A DNA stretch of 37,414 nt. Origin: Planctomycetota bacterium (lineage in GTDB: Bacteria > Planctomycetota > Phycisphaerae > UBA1845). Under the pieces are notes generated by a model. That model had not been told where the DNA came from. It was given only the letters and a program-made list of their open reading frames with translations, and searched no databases. Positions 7,558 to 16,345 of the stretch are shown piece by piece. The stretch covers positions 1-37,414 of the forward strand of contig JAJRYY010000137.1 of the NCBI GenBank assembly GCA_024275565.1, in the 5' to 3' direction. Each line of letters begins with the position of its first letter. Position 1 is the first letter of the stretch. The position numbers and the translations under genes were made by a program.

Positions 7558-8614
7558 CATCGGGGGTTGAGGTTTCGGGCTTCAAAAACTCGGGTGGATC
7601 GAGATCCACACGGCGTGGGGCTTCGAGGTACTGGAAGCCACTGTTGGGGTTGTCCGCATCGTATGCGTAGGCATCGCGGTTTTTGAGAAACTCGATGACG
7701 TATTGGACGGGGATCGCAAAATTCAATCCCTCTGCGAACAGGTATCCCATGTTGGTCACGCCGATCACCTCGCCACGGTCGTTGAACAGCGGGCCTCCGG
7801 AATTTCCCGGATTGATCTGCGTGGTGGTCTGGATGTAGGTCAAACCGCCCTCTGCACGGTTCCGCTTGCTGACGATTCCCTTGGAAATGGTACGCTCAAG
7901 ACCGAGCGGGTTGCCAATGGCGAAAACGGCGTCGCCCTCGCGTACAGGTCTGCCCTCAGCGAGATGCGTCACAGTGACCTGCATACCCTCAGGGGGGTCA
8001 AATTTCAGCAACGCCAGGTCGACGAACGGGTTGACCGCGATAATGCGTACATCTTCGATTTTTTCCTTGCGAAAAGCTGCCCCGTCCTTGCGAAAAATGT
8101 TGATCGTCAACTGGGTCTCGTTTTCGACGACGTGGAAGTTCGTGATGACGTAACCATCTTCATGGACAATGAAGCCACTTCCCAGCCCGCCGGGTGAGCG
8201 GACCAGAACGACGCCCTCGCCCAGTCGCTGCGCCTGCTCTTCGAGCGAGGCTGGCGAGAGGTCTGCGGTCCGGTACAGATCATCGGTGATATGGACATTG
8301 GCAGCGTAATCCAATGCGTCAGGATCGGTTGAGGCGTTGTCGTCCGACTTGATGACTTCGCGGATCTCGCTACGCGTGAGCTTGAGGACGTCCTGACCGA
8401 TATCGACAAACACCGCGTCAGCCGTTTCCTTCACAATTTCCGCGTCGATCCGGGTGCCGTTGACGAGCACGATTTCGTCGGCGGCGAGGGGGTTTTGAGA
8501 TGCGAGAAACGTGATCGCAACGATGACGACCGGAATGACGGTGACCGGAATGATTGTGACCGGAATGACGGCGACCGGAGCGGTGGATGGACGAATAGAT
8601 GAACGCGTCATCAT
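7535..8614 (-). CDS. HtrA/DegP-like serine protease without PDZ domain
   Basis: 359 residues; start at 8614 with AGGAGGT 6-7 nt upstream. Seen: a signal peptide built from repeated I-P-V-T units (about 12-38), then a small N-terminal beta-rich segment (about 47-90) beginning E-I-V-L-V-N-G-T. The trypsin-like domain follows, with H161 in T-N-F-H-V-V, D199 in V-D-L-A-L-L-K and S272 in G-N-S-G-G-P-L. Known: this is the S1C catalytic triad arrangement. The chain ends soon after the protease fold in a Pro-rich tail with no PDZ domain, shorter than DegP/DegS. Inferred: a periplasmic or surface housekeeping protease that cleaves exported proteins; lack of PDZ means substrate sensing must differ. It is divergent from the FG-GAP gene at 8792. 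Confidence 0.9.
   Translation of the reverse strand: MMTRSSIRPSTAPVAVIPVTIIPVTVIPVVIVAITFLASQNPLAADEIVLVNGTRIDAEIVKETADAVFVDIGQDVLKLTRSEIREVIKSDDNASTDPDALDYAANVHITDDLYRTADLSPASLEEQAQRLGEGVVLVRSPGGLGSGFIVHEDGYVITNFHVVENETQLTINIFRKDGAAFRKEKIEDVRIIAVNPFVDLALLKFDPPEGMQVTVTHLAEGRPVREGDAVFAIGNPLGLERTISKGIVSKRNRAEGGLTYIQTTTQINPGNSGGPLFNDRGEVIGVTNMGYLFAEGLNFAIPVQYVIEFLKNRDAYAYDADNPNSGFQYLEAPRRVDLDPPEFLKPETSTPDVPRRAVQ
8528..8587 (-). repeat. 15-bp tandem repeat inside a signal-peptide coding region
   Basis: Units 8528-8542, 8543-8557, 8558-8572 and 8573-8587 all begin gaccgga. They encode the repeated V-I-P-V-T/I hydrophobic core of the protease signal peptide. The fourth unit is diverged. Confidence 0.9.
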
Positions 8615-8791
8615 ACAAATACCTCCTGAATGGCGAACAGGCCTGAACTGCGGACAAAATGGTCTTATGATCGACCGTCATACCCTAACGGATGGGAATC
8701 AGCCGAGCAACTGGATTATAGCGTAACCATGCGGTAGACTGGTACTAGAAATTGATGACTATTTTCTAATCATGACCAATCGGGTGACATA

Positions 8792-11119
8792 ATGCGACAT
8801 TTATTATTACGCGTATTCACGGGACTGACGGTTGCTGCTCTGGTATTGAGTGTGGGTGACCTGTCAGCCGAGGCGAGCGGGCTTACACCGGAGGAACGCA
8901 ATCGTCTACCCCACCATTTCGGGTTTGCACCGCTTGAAATCATCAAAATCGACGATGGCATCACGCAATTGCGCACTGCTGACTTCAACAATGACGGTGC
9001 CCGCGACCTGGTCGTCGTGAACAACAAAAAGAGTACGATCGAGGTTTTCCTGCAACGTATGAATAAAGCGGATGCGGTCGTTGCACCGCAGGAAGTCAAT
9101 GAGCTGGTCGATCACTGGCGATTTGAGCGGAAAAAGGCCTCGGTCACGTGGCAGATATCCTGCCTCAAGGTCGCGGATGTGACGGGCGACGGGAATGCGG
9201 ACATTCTGTTTTTCGGCGAACCCAATGAGCTGGTCATCCTGCCCGGGATGGGCGATGGAACGTTTGATGCCCCGCAGACGCGTCGTGTGCGGGATGGGAT
9301 GACGCTGGCCTCGGGTCTGGATGTGGCTGACATGAACGGCGACAAGCGGGCGGATGTCGTTCTGCTCGCGGAAAAGGCTGTGCTCATTTTTTATCAGAAA
9401 TCTGGTGGCGGACTGGACAATCCCAAACGGTTTACCCACGCGCTCGAAAATCCGCTCGCCCTCAAAGCGGTGGATCTGGATGGCGACGGGTTGGACGATC
9501 TTGTGCTGGTGACTGACGAGGAAAGCTACCCCCTGCGTATTCGGATGCAGGAGCGGCCTGGTGAATTTGGCGCTGTCCAGCGTGTGCGTCTGCCCGCTTT
9601 GCGTAGTGCGAAATTTGCGGCGACGCACGGGAGTCGCGCTGCCGATCTATTTGGCGTGGAACGGATCAGCGGGCGTTTGAGGCGATGGAGTATTTCGCCG
9701 AACAACCGGTCGGAATCGGACGACAACTGGGCGGTGCTTCAGCTTCCTATTCCCGGAAGTTCTGACGGAACAGGCCTGCCGCTTTCCATTGGCGATGTGG
9801 ATGGTGACAGGCTGCTCGATGTTGTCACGACCAATGCTGACGCGGCGCAGATGGTGCTGTTCGCTCAGAAGCCCGCGCGGGGGCTTGTCAGCTCGCAATC
9901 GTTCGGAGGACAGACCGATTTGAGCGATTTACGCTGCTATGATTCTGATGGCGACGGTGTGGCTGAAGTGTATGTTTGCAGTCCGGAAGAGAGAACGATC
10001 GCACGAAGCACCTTCAGCAACGGCCGGTTAAGCTTCCCCAGCGCGATCTCGACCTTCGAGAAGCCCTTCGCGCTGGATGTTGGGCGTCCAGATCCTGATG
10101 CGGACGCTACGATTGCGTATGTTTCGCGCGATGAAGACTCGGTCTACTGGCTTACCGTTCAGTCGCTCACAGCCAAGTCATCGGACGATCCTGCCGCCCG
10201 GATCGAGCTTGAGGATATGGATGAACCACCGTCTGGTGTGCGCTGGATCGATGCGAACCGCGACGGACGACTTGACGTGCTTATTTTTTCTCCTTACGCA
10301 CCCCTGGTCGCGATATTGCAGCAATCTGACGGGTCATTTGAGCTTCTGGAGAGTGGTGGCGACGCGCAGACCGGCCTGGTGAACGACGCCCGCATTCAGG
10401 CCTTCGCTCATGCGGACACCGATGGCGACGGGAAGCGCGAAATCCTCATCGCGCAGAAAAGTTTTATCCGCGCCTTGCATATCAATAAGCAAAATGCGTG
10501 GGAAATTCTCGATCAATACAACGCGCCCACGAGCGATTCGGAGCTTACCGGACTGTGCGCCCTCTCAGACAAATCTCGCACTCCGCTGGCGGTCTACGAT
10601 CGCAGGGGAAAAGAAGTGATCGTGTTCAAACCGGGCAAAAGCGGTGCGTACAACCTCGATCGGAAAATCCATGTGGGCGCCATCGATCTCCAGGCGATGC
10701 TGGCAGCCCCCCTCGGCGGAACCGATGTCCCGTCGATCCTGCTCGCGTCCAGGCGAGAATTGACGCTCATCCTTCCGGATCGATCGCCGATCCACGCGAA
10801 TGACAAGGGCGTGTATGAGTCGTCTGTGAAGGACGCCCGACTTGGTGCGCTGGCTGTCGGTAATGTGAACCATGATGAGATCAGCGATGTTGTCGTCGTG
10901 GATACAGCCAACCACTTTGTGGAGATTCTGACCTTCGACCCGGAGGATGCGATGGTGCGTGGGAACAAGTTTCGCGTGTTCGCCAAGAAGCAATTTCGCC
11001 GCCGTGGGCAGGCGGATCCAGAGCCACGCTGGATCGTGATCGACGATGTTACGAGTGACAACCACGACGATCTGATTCTGATTGCGCACGACCGGATTCT
11101 ACTCTATCCCGGGGAGTAG
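8792..11119 (+). CDS. Secreted FG-GAP/VCBS beta-propeller protein
   Basis: 775 residues; signal peptide at 1 to about 28 (hydrophobic core V-A-A-L-V-L-S-V). The rest is a series of about ten repeats carrying a Ca-binding-like Asp loop followed by a hydrophobic strand, for example D-F-N-N-D-G-A-R-D-L-V-V-V, D-V-T-G-D-G-N-A-D-I-L-F-F, D-L-D-G-D-G-L-D-D-L-V-L-V and D-T-D-G-D-G-K-R-E-I-L-I-A. Known: FG-GAP/VCBS repeats fold as integrin-like propellers. Inferred: an exported scaffold or binding protein; no enzymatic domain is visible. The Shine-Dalgarno is weak (ggtgac before the ATG at 8792). The gene is convergent with lysC; the 88-bp gap between their stops is filled by a tandem repeat and has no hairpin-plus-T terminator. 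Confidence 0.85.
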   Translation: MRHLLLRVFTGLTVAALVLSVGDLSAEASGLTPEERNRLPHHFGFAPLEIIKIDDGITQLRTADFNNDGARDLVVVNNKKSTIEVFLQRMNKADAVVAPQEVNELVDHWRFERKKASVTWQISCLKVADVTGDGNADILFFGEPNELVILPGMGDGTFDAPQTRRVRDGMTLASGLDVADMNGDKRADVVLLAEKAVLIFYQKSGGGLDNPKRFTHALENPLALKAVDLDGDGLDDLVLVTDEESYPLRIRMQERPGEFGAVQRVRLPALRSAKFAATHGSRAADLFGVERISGRLRRWSISPNNRSESDDNWAVLQLPIPGSSDGTGLPLSIGDVDGDRLLDVVTTNADAAQMVLFAQKPARGLVSSQSFGGQTDLSDLRCYDSDGDGVAEVYVCSPEERTIARSTFSNGRLSFPSAISTFEKPFALDVGRPDPDADATIAYVSRDEDSVYWLTVQSLTAKSSDDPAARIELEDMDEPPSGVRWIDANRDGRLDVLIFSPYAPLVAILQQSDGSFELLESGGDAQTGLVNDARIQAFAHADTDGDGKREILIAQKSFIRALHINKQNAWEILDQYNAPTSDSELTGLCALSDKSRTPLAVYDRRGKEVIVFKPGKSGAYNLDRKIHVGAIDLQAMLAAPLGGTDVPSILLASRRELTLILPDRSPIHANDKGVYESSVKDARLGALAVGNVNHDEISDVVVVDTANHFVEILTFDPEDAMVRGNKFRVFAKKQFRRRGQADPEPRWIVIDDVTSDNHDDLILIAHDRILLYPGE

Positions 11120-11135
11120 GAAATTGACGGGTGGA

Positions 11136-11232
11136 TTATAGAATCGAAAGCAGTGTGTAGCTTATAGAATCGAATGCGGTGTGCAGTCTACAGATCGGGT
11201 GTGCAGCTTACAGATCGAAAGCGGTGTGCAGC
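11136..11232 (-). repeat. Four tandem units copying the lysC 3' end and stop
   Basis: Units 11136-11161, 11162-11187, 11188-11207 and 11208-11232 each start with tta or cta and share agaatcgaa..gcggtgtgcag or a shortened form. The rightmost contains the last codons and TAA of lysC; the other three lie beyond the stop. On the minus strand each reads as a degenerate copy of the aspartokinase C-terminal codons plus a stop. Confidence 0.85.
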
Positions 11233-12557
11233 ACTTGAACCGCGGTGGGTCCGTCGTCTGCGTGGACCAGGATGCAGATGCTCAGTTCCGAGGATCCTTG
11301 CGCGATCGCCAGCACGTTGACTCCGCCTTCTGCGATGGCGGTGAAAATTTTCGCTGCGATCCCTGGTTCGCCGTGCATTTTCGCACCCACCACAGCCACT
11401 ACCACCGTATCGCGATCCACCTGAACGCCCTTGACCAGACCGGTGCGGAGCAGTTTGCGATCGAGGACGGCTGATGCTCTTGTGAGCTGGGCCTTGGAGA
11501 TGACCATGGATATTCCAGCTTCGGACACCGTCTGGGATATCATGAGAATGTTGACATCTTCGCTGGCGAGCGCGGAAAAGATGGAGGCTGCCGTGCCCGG
11601 TCTTCCGATCATGGCTGCCCCGGAGACGGTGAGCAATGCGACGTTTTTCAGCATCAGCACCGATCGGACGGATCCCCCCTCGGGTGCTCCTTCTGCGATG
11701 AGTGTACCGGGTGCGTCGGGGTGGAAGGTGTTGGCCATCCGGACCGGTATCTTCGCTTCCGCAGCAGGTTCGAGCGCGCGCGGGTGCATGGATTTTGCCC
11801 CGAATTGCCCCATTTCGACTGCCTCGGCGAAGGTGATCCCGTCGAGAAGTTTCGCATCATTCACCATTCGCGGGTCGGCGGTCATCAACCCGTCCACATC
11901 GCTGAAGATCCGAATTTCATCCGCATGCAACGCTTTACCGAGTATGGTGGCGGTATAGTCCGATCCGCCACGCCCGAGGGTCGTCACGACGCCGTGCTGC
12001 GTGGCTGCCTGGAATCCGGTCACGATGACAGTCGCTCCCCCAGCCAGCAGCGGTTCGAGACGCTCCTTAATCTGGTGGCAGGTGATGTGCATCAGCGGGC
12101 TTGCCTCACCAAAACGATCGTCCGTGACGATCCCAGCCTCACGCCCCGATAACGGTTGTGCGTTCGCAGCTTTCGCGATCAGCGCCGTCGAAAGATGCTC
12201 ACCATACGCCAACACCGCATCACGCGATCTCTGAGTAAGCTCTCCGACTGCCTCAATGCCAGTTGCGAGTGTCTCCAGATCGTCGAGGATTCGGTGTATC
12301 TCTGTATCCGCACCGATCGCACCCGCGGCAGTCTCATGCTGAGCGCGCAATGCACCGAGCAGGGTATGCTTCACGGTACGGTTCCCAGATGCTGCTGCCT
12401 CAGCCAGCTCGATCAGCTGATCGGTCACGCCCGCCATCGCTGAGACGGTGGCGACGACCTCGTTCTGCTCGGCGGCTGACTGGATGATGCTGGCGCAATG
12501 GCGGATTTTCTCCGCATCAGCCATGCTCGATCCACCGAATTTCATGATGATTCTCAT
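11208..12557 (-). CDS. lysC: Aspartate kinase with two ACT domains
   Basis: Phosphorylates aspartate, the first step toward lysine, threonine and methionine. 449 residues from the ATG at 12557, chosen because GGGAGGG lies a few bases upstream and the protein then begins with the classic K-F-G-G-S-S (6-11). Catalytic-domain signatures seen: G-R-G-G-S-D-Y-T-A and F-S-D-V-D-G-L-M-T-A-D-P. Residues about 300-449 form two ACT repeats, with S-Q-T-V-S-E-A-G-I-S and A-Q-G-S-S-E-L-S-I. Known: such ACT pairs bind the feedback amino acid; given the operon, threonine is the likely effector (inferred). Its ATG overlaps the hom stop by 4 bases (12554-12557), implying translational coupling. It is the last gene of the operon. 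Confidence 0.93.
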   Translation of the reverse strand: MRIIMKFGGSSMADAEKIRHCASIIQSAAEQNEVVATVSAMAGVTDQLIELAEAAASGNRTVKHTLLGALRAQHETAAGAIGADTEIHRILDDLETLATGIEAVGELTQRSRDAVLAYGEHLSTALIAKAANAQPLSGREAGIVTDDRFGEASPLMHITCHQIKERLEPLLAGGATVIVTGFQAATQHGVVTTLGRGGSDYTATILGKALHADEIRIFSDVDGLMTADPRMVNDAKLLDGITFAEAVEMGQFGAKSMHPRALEPAAEAKIPVRMANTFHPDAPGTLIAEGAPEGGSVRSVLMLKNVALLTVSGAAMIGRPGTAASIFSALASEDVNILMISQTVSEAGISMVISKAQLTRASAVLDRKLLRTGLVKGVQVDRDTVVVAVVGAKMHGEPGIAAKIFTAIAEGGVNVLAIAQGSSELSICILVHADDGPTAVQVLHTAFDL

Positions 12558-13573
12558 TGCTGCCCTCCCATGCACGTCCAGATATCAAGCAAATCTCGAA
12601 GCACCGCTGTGGCTGTCTCGGGTCCGCCAGCACCTCGGCCTACCAGTGTGACGTCTCCACCATGTCGTAATGTCACCGTCACAGCGTTCAAGCTCGCAGT
12701 TACATTCAGCGTGTCGTCGTGTGGCACTTCAATGGGTCGCACACTGAGCGTGTCACCGATTTCGCCAATAAGTTTGATCACATTCCCACGATCGCGGGCG
12801 GCGACGATCAGGTCGCTATCGAAATCTCGAATCCCCGTGATGGAGACGTCGGACATCGTGGCTGGTCTACCCATGACAAGATTGGTGAAGATGACCACTT
12901 TTGTCGCGGCATCTATACCATCGACGTCGGCACTCGGGTCAGCCTCCGCATATCCAAGATCAGCTGCCTCAGACAGCGCTTCAGCATAGCTCGCGCCAGA
13001 TTCCGTCATCCGCCAGAGAATGTAATTCGTCGTACCGTTGAACACCCCTTTCACCGTGACCACCTCATCGCCACGGGTACATTCCTTCGCCCACGCCAGC
13101 ACGGGCGTTCCACCGCCGACGGTTCCGCTGTATCGGAGTTGAACGCGATTGTATTCCGCCAGCTCCAGCAGCGCGGGCATCGCAACCGCCAGTGGCGCCT
13201 TGTTGATCGAGACGACATGACATCCGCATCGAAAAGCCGTCTGGATGTGCATCATGGCGGCGGATGGGTAGCTGAGTGTGCTTGGCGTCGCTTCGATCAC
13301 CACATCCGCATCGCTGTCTTCGATGAGACGCTCCACATTGGGGTTCTGAATCCCATGCCCCGGAACCCCTGCGACCGTACCCGTCTGCTTTCTGGCTGCG
13401 AACAACGCACTGCCCTCAAGCCCATGCTCGGAGACGGCTGCTCCGCGAGAATCGACAACGCCCACGAATCGCGGACGCAAACCCCAGTCGCGATAGAGCG
13501 ATTGAGATCGATGCTCGATGAGCTGGATGAGCGATTGCCCGACGACACCAAATCCGATGAGCATGATCTTCAT
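12554..13573 (-). CDS. hom: Homoserine dehydrogenase (no ACT domain)
   Basis: Reduces aspartate semialdehyde to homoserine with NAD(P)H. 339 residues from the ATG at 13573, which overlaps the thrC stop as ATGA (13570-13573). Seen: Rossmann motif G-F-G-V-V-G-Q (7-13), N124-K125, the conserved G-V-F-N-G-T-T-N-Y-I-L (about 176-186), and D221-A-A-T-K225 in the catalytic site. The chain ends directly after the catalytic domain, so the C-terminal ACT domain of many Hom proteins is absent. This makes allosteric control through Hom itself unlikely; regulation would fall on the aspartokinase next door (inferred). Confidence 0.93.
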   Translation of the reverse strand: MKIMLIGFGVVGQSLIQLIEHRSQSLYRDWGLRPRFVGVVDSRGAAVSEHGLEGSALFAARKQTGTVAGVPGHGIQNPNVERLIEDSDADVVIEATPSTLSYPSAAMMHIQTAFRCGCHVVSINKAPLAVAMPALLELAEYNRVQLRYSGTVGGGTPVLAWAKECTRGDEVVTVKGVFNGTTNYILWRMTESGASYAEALSEAADLGYAEADPSADVDGIDAATKVVIFTNLVMGRPATMSDVSITGIRDFDSDLIVAARDRGNVIKLIGEIGDTLSVRPIEVPHDDTLNVTASLNAVTVTLRHGGDVTLVGRGAGGPETATAVLRDLLDIWTCMGGQQ

Positions 13574-14757
13574 TGGATGTTGAGCGCTTCCTTGAGCGAT
13601 GCAAGGGTCGGATGCGCAGTCGTGAAGCGTGGAGCTTCTCGGAGGACCGCATCCGGATCTTTCAAACCATGTCCAGTGGCGACGCAGACCACCGTTTCCG
13701 CGTCGCTCAAACCATTCTTTCGCAACCACGCAATGGGAGCAGCCGAGGCGGGTTCCACGAATCGACCCTCCTTGCGAGCGAGATCGCGCTGGGCAGCCAG
13801 AATCTCTGCATCAGACACCGTCCCGGCGCATCCACCGGATTCCCGCACGGCTGCTATCGCTTTCCGCCAGTTGACCGGCGCCCCGATGCGAATCGCAGTG
13901 GCCACGGTTTCAGGATCGCTCAGGTGACACACGTCAGGATCGGTCTCCGCAAGCGCAGCCACCAGGGGTGCAGCATTTTCCGCCTGCACACCGATCATGC
14001 GCGGCAGACAATCGATCATCCCCGCAGCTTTGAACTCCTGAAAACCCTTCCAGATCGCGCTGATATTCCCCGCATTCCCCATCGGCAGGACGACCACGTC
14101 GGGCGATGTCCCGAGCGATTCACAGATCTCATACGCGAGCGTCTTCTGACCCTCAAGGCGAAACGGGTTGATCGAGTTGAGTAGATACACATCGCCCGTG
14201 TCGAGGCTTAGCTGCTGGACCACGCGCATTGCGTCGTCGAAATTGCCCTCAATCTGCACAATCTCGCCGCCATGGATCACCGACTGAGCAATCTTTCCAA
14301 CCGCAACCTGACCACTCGGCACCAGCACAATCGCACGAAGACCAGCCCTCGCAGCATAGGCAGACAGCGAAGCAGCCGTATTCCCGGTAGACGCACACGC
14401 GACAGCTTTCGCACCGAGCTGAACCGCCCTGGTGACACCCACCGTCATCCCGCGATCCTTGAAGGATCCCGTAGGATTCTCCCCTTCGTTCTTGACGAAA
14501 AGATGCGGAATACCAAACTCGGACCCCAGACGCTCACAGGCGTGAAGCCCCGTATCGCCCTCGGAAAGTGAAACCCGACGACCAGCATCAACGGGCAGAA
14601 ATCGAGCATAACGCCAGACACCTGCACCGCTCAACGACTCAGCCACACATTCTGACACATCCAGTTCAATTTCCAGAACACACCCACACTGCGCACAGGT
14701 ATAGAGCACCTGATCCAGCGGATAGTGAGTACCACATGTGAAACATCGCTGCCTCAT
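13570..14757 (-). CDS. thrC: Threonine synthase with N-terminal zinc ribbon
   Basis: PLP enzyme converting O-phosphohomoserine to threonine. 395 residues from the ATG at 14757. Seen: an N-terminal zinc-ribbon-like C5-x2-C8 ... C21-x2-C24, then the fold-type II core with the PLP lysine in N-P-T-G-S-F-K100-D-R-G and the phosphate-binding G-N-A-G-N region (P-M-G-N-A-G-N-I-S). Known: this short, ribbon-bearing class differs from the longer E. coli-type ThrC. Its stop overlaps the hom start by four bases; 59 bp separate it from thrB upstream. Confidence 0.93.
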   Translation of the reverse strand: MRQRCFTCGTHYPLDQVLYTCAQCGCVLEIELDVSECVAESLSGAGVWRYARFLPVDAGRRVSLSEGDTGLHACERLGSEFGIPHLFVKNEGENPTGSFKDRGMTVGVTRAVQLGAKAVACASTGNTAASLSAYAARAGLRAIVLVPSGQVAVGKIAQSVIHGGEIVQIEGNFDDAMRVVQQLSLDTGDVYLLNSINPFRLEGQKTLAYEICESLGTSPDVVVLPMGNAGNISAIWKGFQEFKAAGMIDCLPRMIGVQAENAAPLVAALAETDPDVCHLSDPETVATAIRIGAPVNWRKAIAAVRESGGCAGTVSDAEILAAQRDLARKEGRFVEPASAAPIAWLRKNGLSDAETVVCVATGHGLKDPDAVLREAPRFTTAHPTLASLKEALNIQ

Positions 14758-14816
14758 AATTCCATCCCGTACATCACCCGCTCACCTCAATCATCACGCT
14801 GTCATATCGAAGACCA

Positions 14817-15743
14817 CTAGCTCGTCTCATAAACATGAGCACCCTTCACCGAAGCAGCCATATAGGTGTTACACGCAACCCCCGCCGACGCAAACGCAGC
14901 CTGCATCGCATCCGCCACAGGCGATGCGTCCATACCATCGTCCACAACCGCAGCAACCGACGGACCGCCACCACTCACAATCACACCGAACGCACCAGCA
15001 TTCCGGGCTGCCGCAACAACCGTGTCGAACCCGGGTATAAAGCGAGACCGCGCGATATCTACAAACGAACCATGGACAGCCGCACCGAATGCACGAGCAT
15101 CGCCCACATCAGCCGACGCAATAATCCTGGCGCATCGGGAGCAGCCCTCAGCATAGGTCTTCAAATCAACCTGATCCGGTAGTGCAGCACGGGCATCACT
15201 CGTCCTGACCTGAATCGCAGGATGCGCGATCGCGAACCGGATACGATCGCTCCATGCAAGAGGCGTCACAACCCCGTCACTCCCACACGATATGAATCCA
15301 CCATACAGAGAAGCACCCACATTATCAGTATGCGCCACCGCAGCAGCAGCCTGCTCACCCTCTGAGGCATACCGCACCAGTCGTTCACGCGGCGTATTCA
15401 ACTCGAGCAACGCATCCACCGCCACAACAGCAGCCACAGCACTCGCAGCACTCGATCCCAGACCGCTCCCCGGGCGAGTCCCCTTGTCGATCTCGAGGCG
15501 AATCCCGGTCTCAAGTCCCTCCCCCACCATCATGGCGATCACCGCCTTGCCAGCCGTGTTCTGATCGAGCGTATCGGGAATCCCCTCGGCATAACGCCCC
15601 ACCACCGCCAGAGACAGTCCCCACGATGCCCGCTCAGCAGACACGGTATCGAAGCCGACATCGACCGCCAGTCCGAACGTATCAAAACCCCATCCAAGGT
15701 TGGCGATCGAGGTATAAGCTTTGGCTCGTACGATTTCCGGCAC
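14817..15743 (-). CDS. thrB: Homoserine kinase (GHMP family)
   Basis: Phosphorylates homoserine with ATP, supplying the ThrC substrate. Start taken as the GTG at 15743: GGAG lies 8 nt upstream, and the protein then begins M-P-E-I-V-R-A-K-A-Y-T-S-I-A-N-L-G, matching the usual homoserine-kinase N-terminus and giving 308 residues, the normal family length. A longer reading from 15833 adds 30 residues with no family similarity. Seen: G-W-G-F-D near 17-21, the GHMP P-loop R-P-G-S-G-L-G-S-S-A-A (90-100) and the C-terminal G-G-G-P-S motif. First gene of the thrB-thrC-hom-lysC operon; no asd is in the window. Confidence 0.9.
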   Translation of the reverse strand: MPEIVRAKAYTSIANLGWGFDTFGLAVDVGFDTVSAERASWGLSLAVVGRYAEGIPDTLDQNTAGKAVIAMMVGEGLETGIRLEIDKGTRPGSGLGSSAASAVAAVVAVDALLELNTPRERLVRYASEGEQAAAAVAHTDNVGASLYGGFISCGSDGVVTPLAWSDRIRFAIAHPAIQVRTSDARAALPDQVDLKTYAEGCSRCARIIASADVGDARAFGAAVHGSFVDIARSRFIPGFDTVVAAARNAGAFGVIVSGGGPSVAAVVDDGMDASPVADAMQAAFASAGVACNTYMAASVKGAHVYETS

Positions 15744-15944
15744 GTTCTGAACTCCGTATATCCTGATCCCAGCAGACGTTACGCCCACAACCCTGATTGA
15801 AGCTGCAACGCTCCCACGACTGGCGCAGACCACGACGATCCATCGGCATTTCAGTCAATCCGCCATGATACTGATTGGATTCGATCTTGTCCCGTCGCGT
15901 AATGAAGGTGGAACCTGTAGGCTCCTGTCACATAATGATGGCCT

Positions 15945-15976
15945 GGCTCCCCCACCTTTTCAAAGGTGGGGGAGCC
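15945..15976. repeat. Perfect 15-bp-arm palindrome
   Basis: Arms 15945-15959 and 15962-15976 (ggctcccccaccttt and its complement) with a 2-base centre. No T run follows on either side, so it is not an obvious terminator; it resembles dispersed REP-like hairpins. Confidence 0.9.
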
Positions 15977-16020
15977 GAAGATCACACCGAGCAATCCGCA
16001 AGACCGCGTCAATCAATCGG

Positions 16021-16092
16021 TAGGGTGCGTCCCGGACGCACCTTCTTTTTTTCGTCTTCCGTCGCCAGCCGTGCGCCAAACCATAGCACCAG
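16021..16092 (+). repeat. 72-bp dispersed repeat, copy 1
   Basis: Matches 16274-16345 with three mismatches by eye. It begins with a palindrome, ggtgcgtcc-c-ggacgcacc (16024-16042), followed by a T-rich run of seven T, so it could work as a plus-strand terminator. The unique part continues about 40 bp further. Confidence 0.9.
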
Positions 16093-16100
16093 TCAGAAGG

Positions 16101-16115
16101 TCGGGCACTGCCCGA
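16101..16115. other. Small perfect hairpin
   Basis: tcgggca-c-tgcccga: 7-bp arms around one base, just after repeat copy 1. Possibly part of the same repeat cluster. Confidence 0.6.
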
Positions 16116-16198
16116 TGACACAACTACTCGCAACGCCCATCACCCCCGAACACTCCCTGAAACCCCGCAAAATCAACAAGACGTAGGGCAGATCGTTC

Positions 16199-16216
16199 TT
16201 TCGCCTCAAGGCGAAA
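16199..16216. other. Small perfect hairpin
   Basis: tttcgcct-ca-aggcgaaa: 8-bp arms around two bases, midway between the two 72-bp repeat copies. Confidence 0.6.
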
Positions 16217-16273
16217 GGTTGACCTGCCTCCACCATGCACATCCACATCCCTTCACGAGTACCCAAAGACGCG

Positions 16274-16345
16274 TAGGGTGCGTCCCGGACGCACCTTCTT
16301 TTTTCCGTCTTCCGTCGCCAGCCGTTCGCCAAACCATCGCACCAG
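16274..16345 (+). repeat. 72-bp dispersed repeat, copy 2
   Basis: Second copy of the element at 16021-16092, same orientation, 253 bp apart, with the same palindrome and a six-T run. Confidence 0.9.

Noticed and set aside
11136-11232. CRISPR-like array
   Set aside because: Units are directly tandem with no unique spacers and diverge from each other; no cas gene is nearby.
16021-16345. Insertion sequence or MITE with target duplication
   Set aside because: No transposase, no terminal inverted repeats spanning both copies, and no target-site duplication seen; a REP-like repeat fits better.
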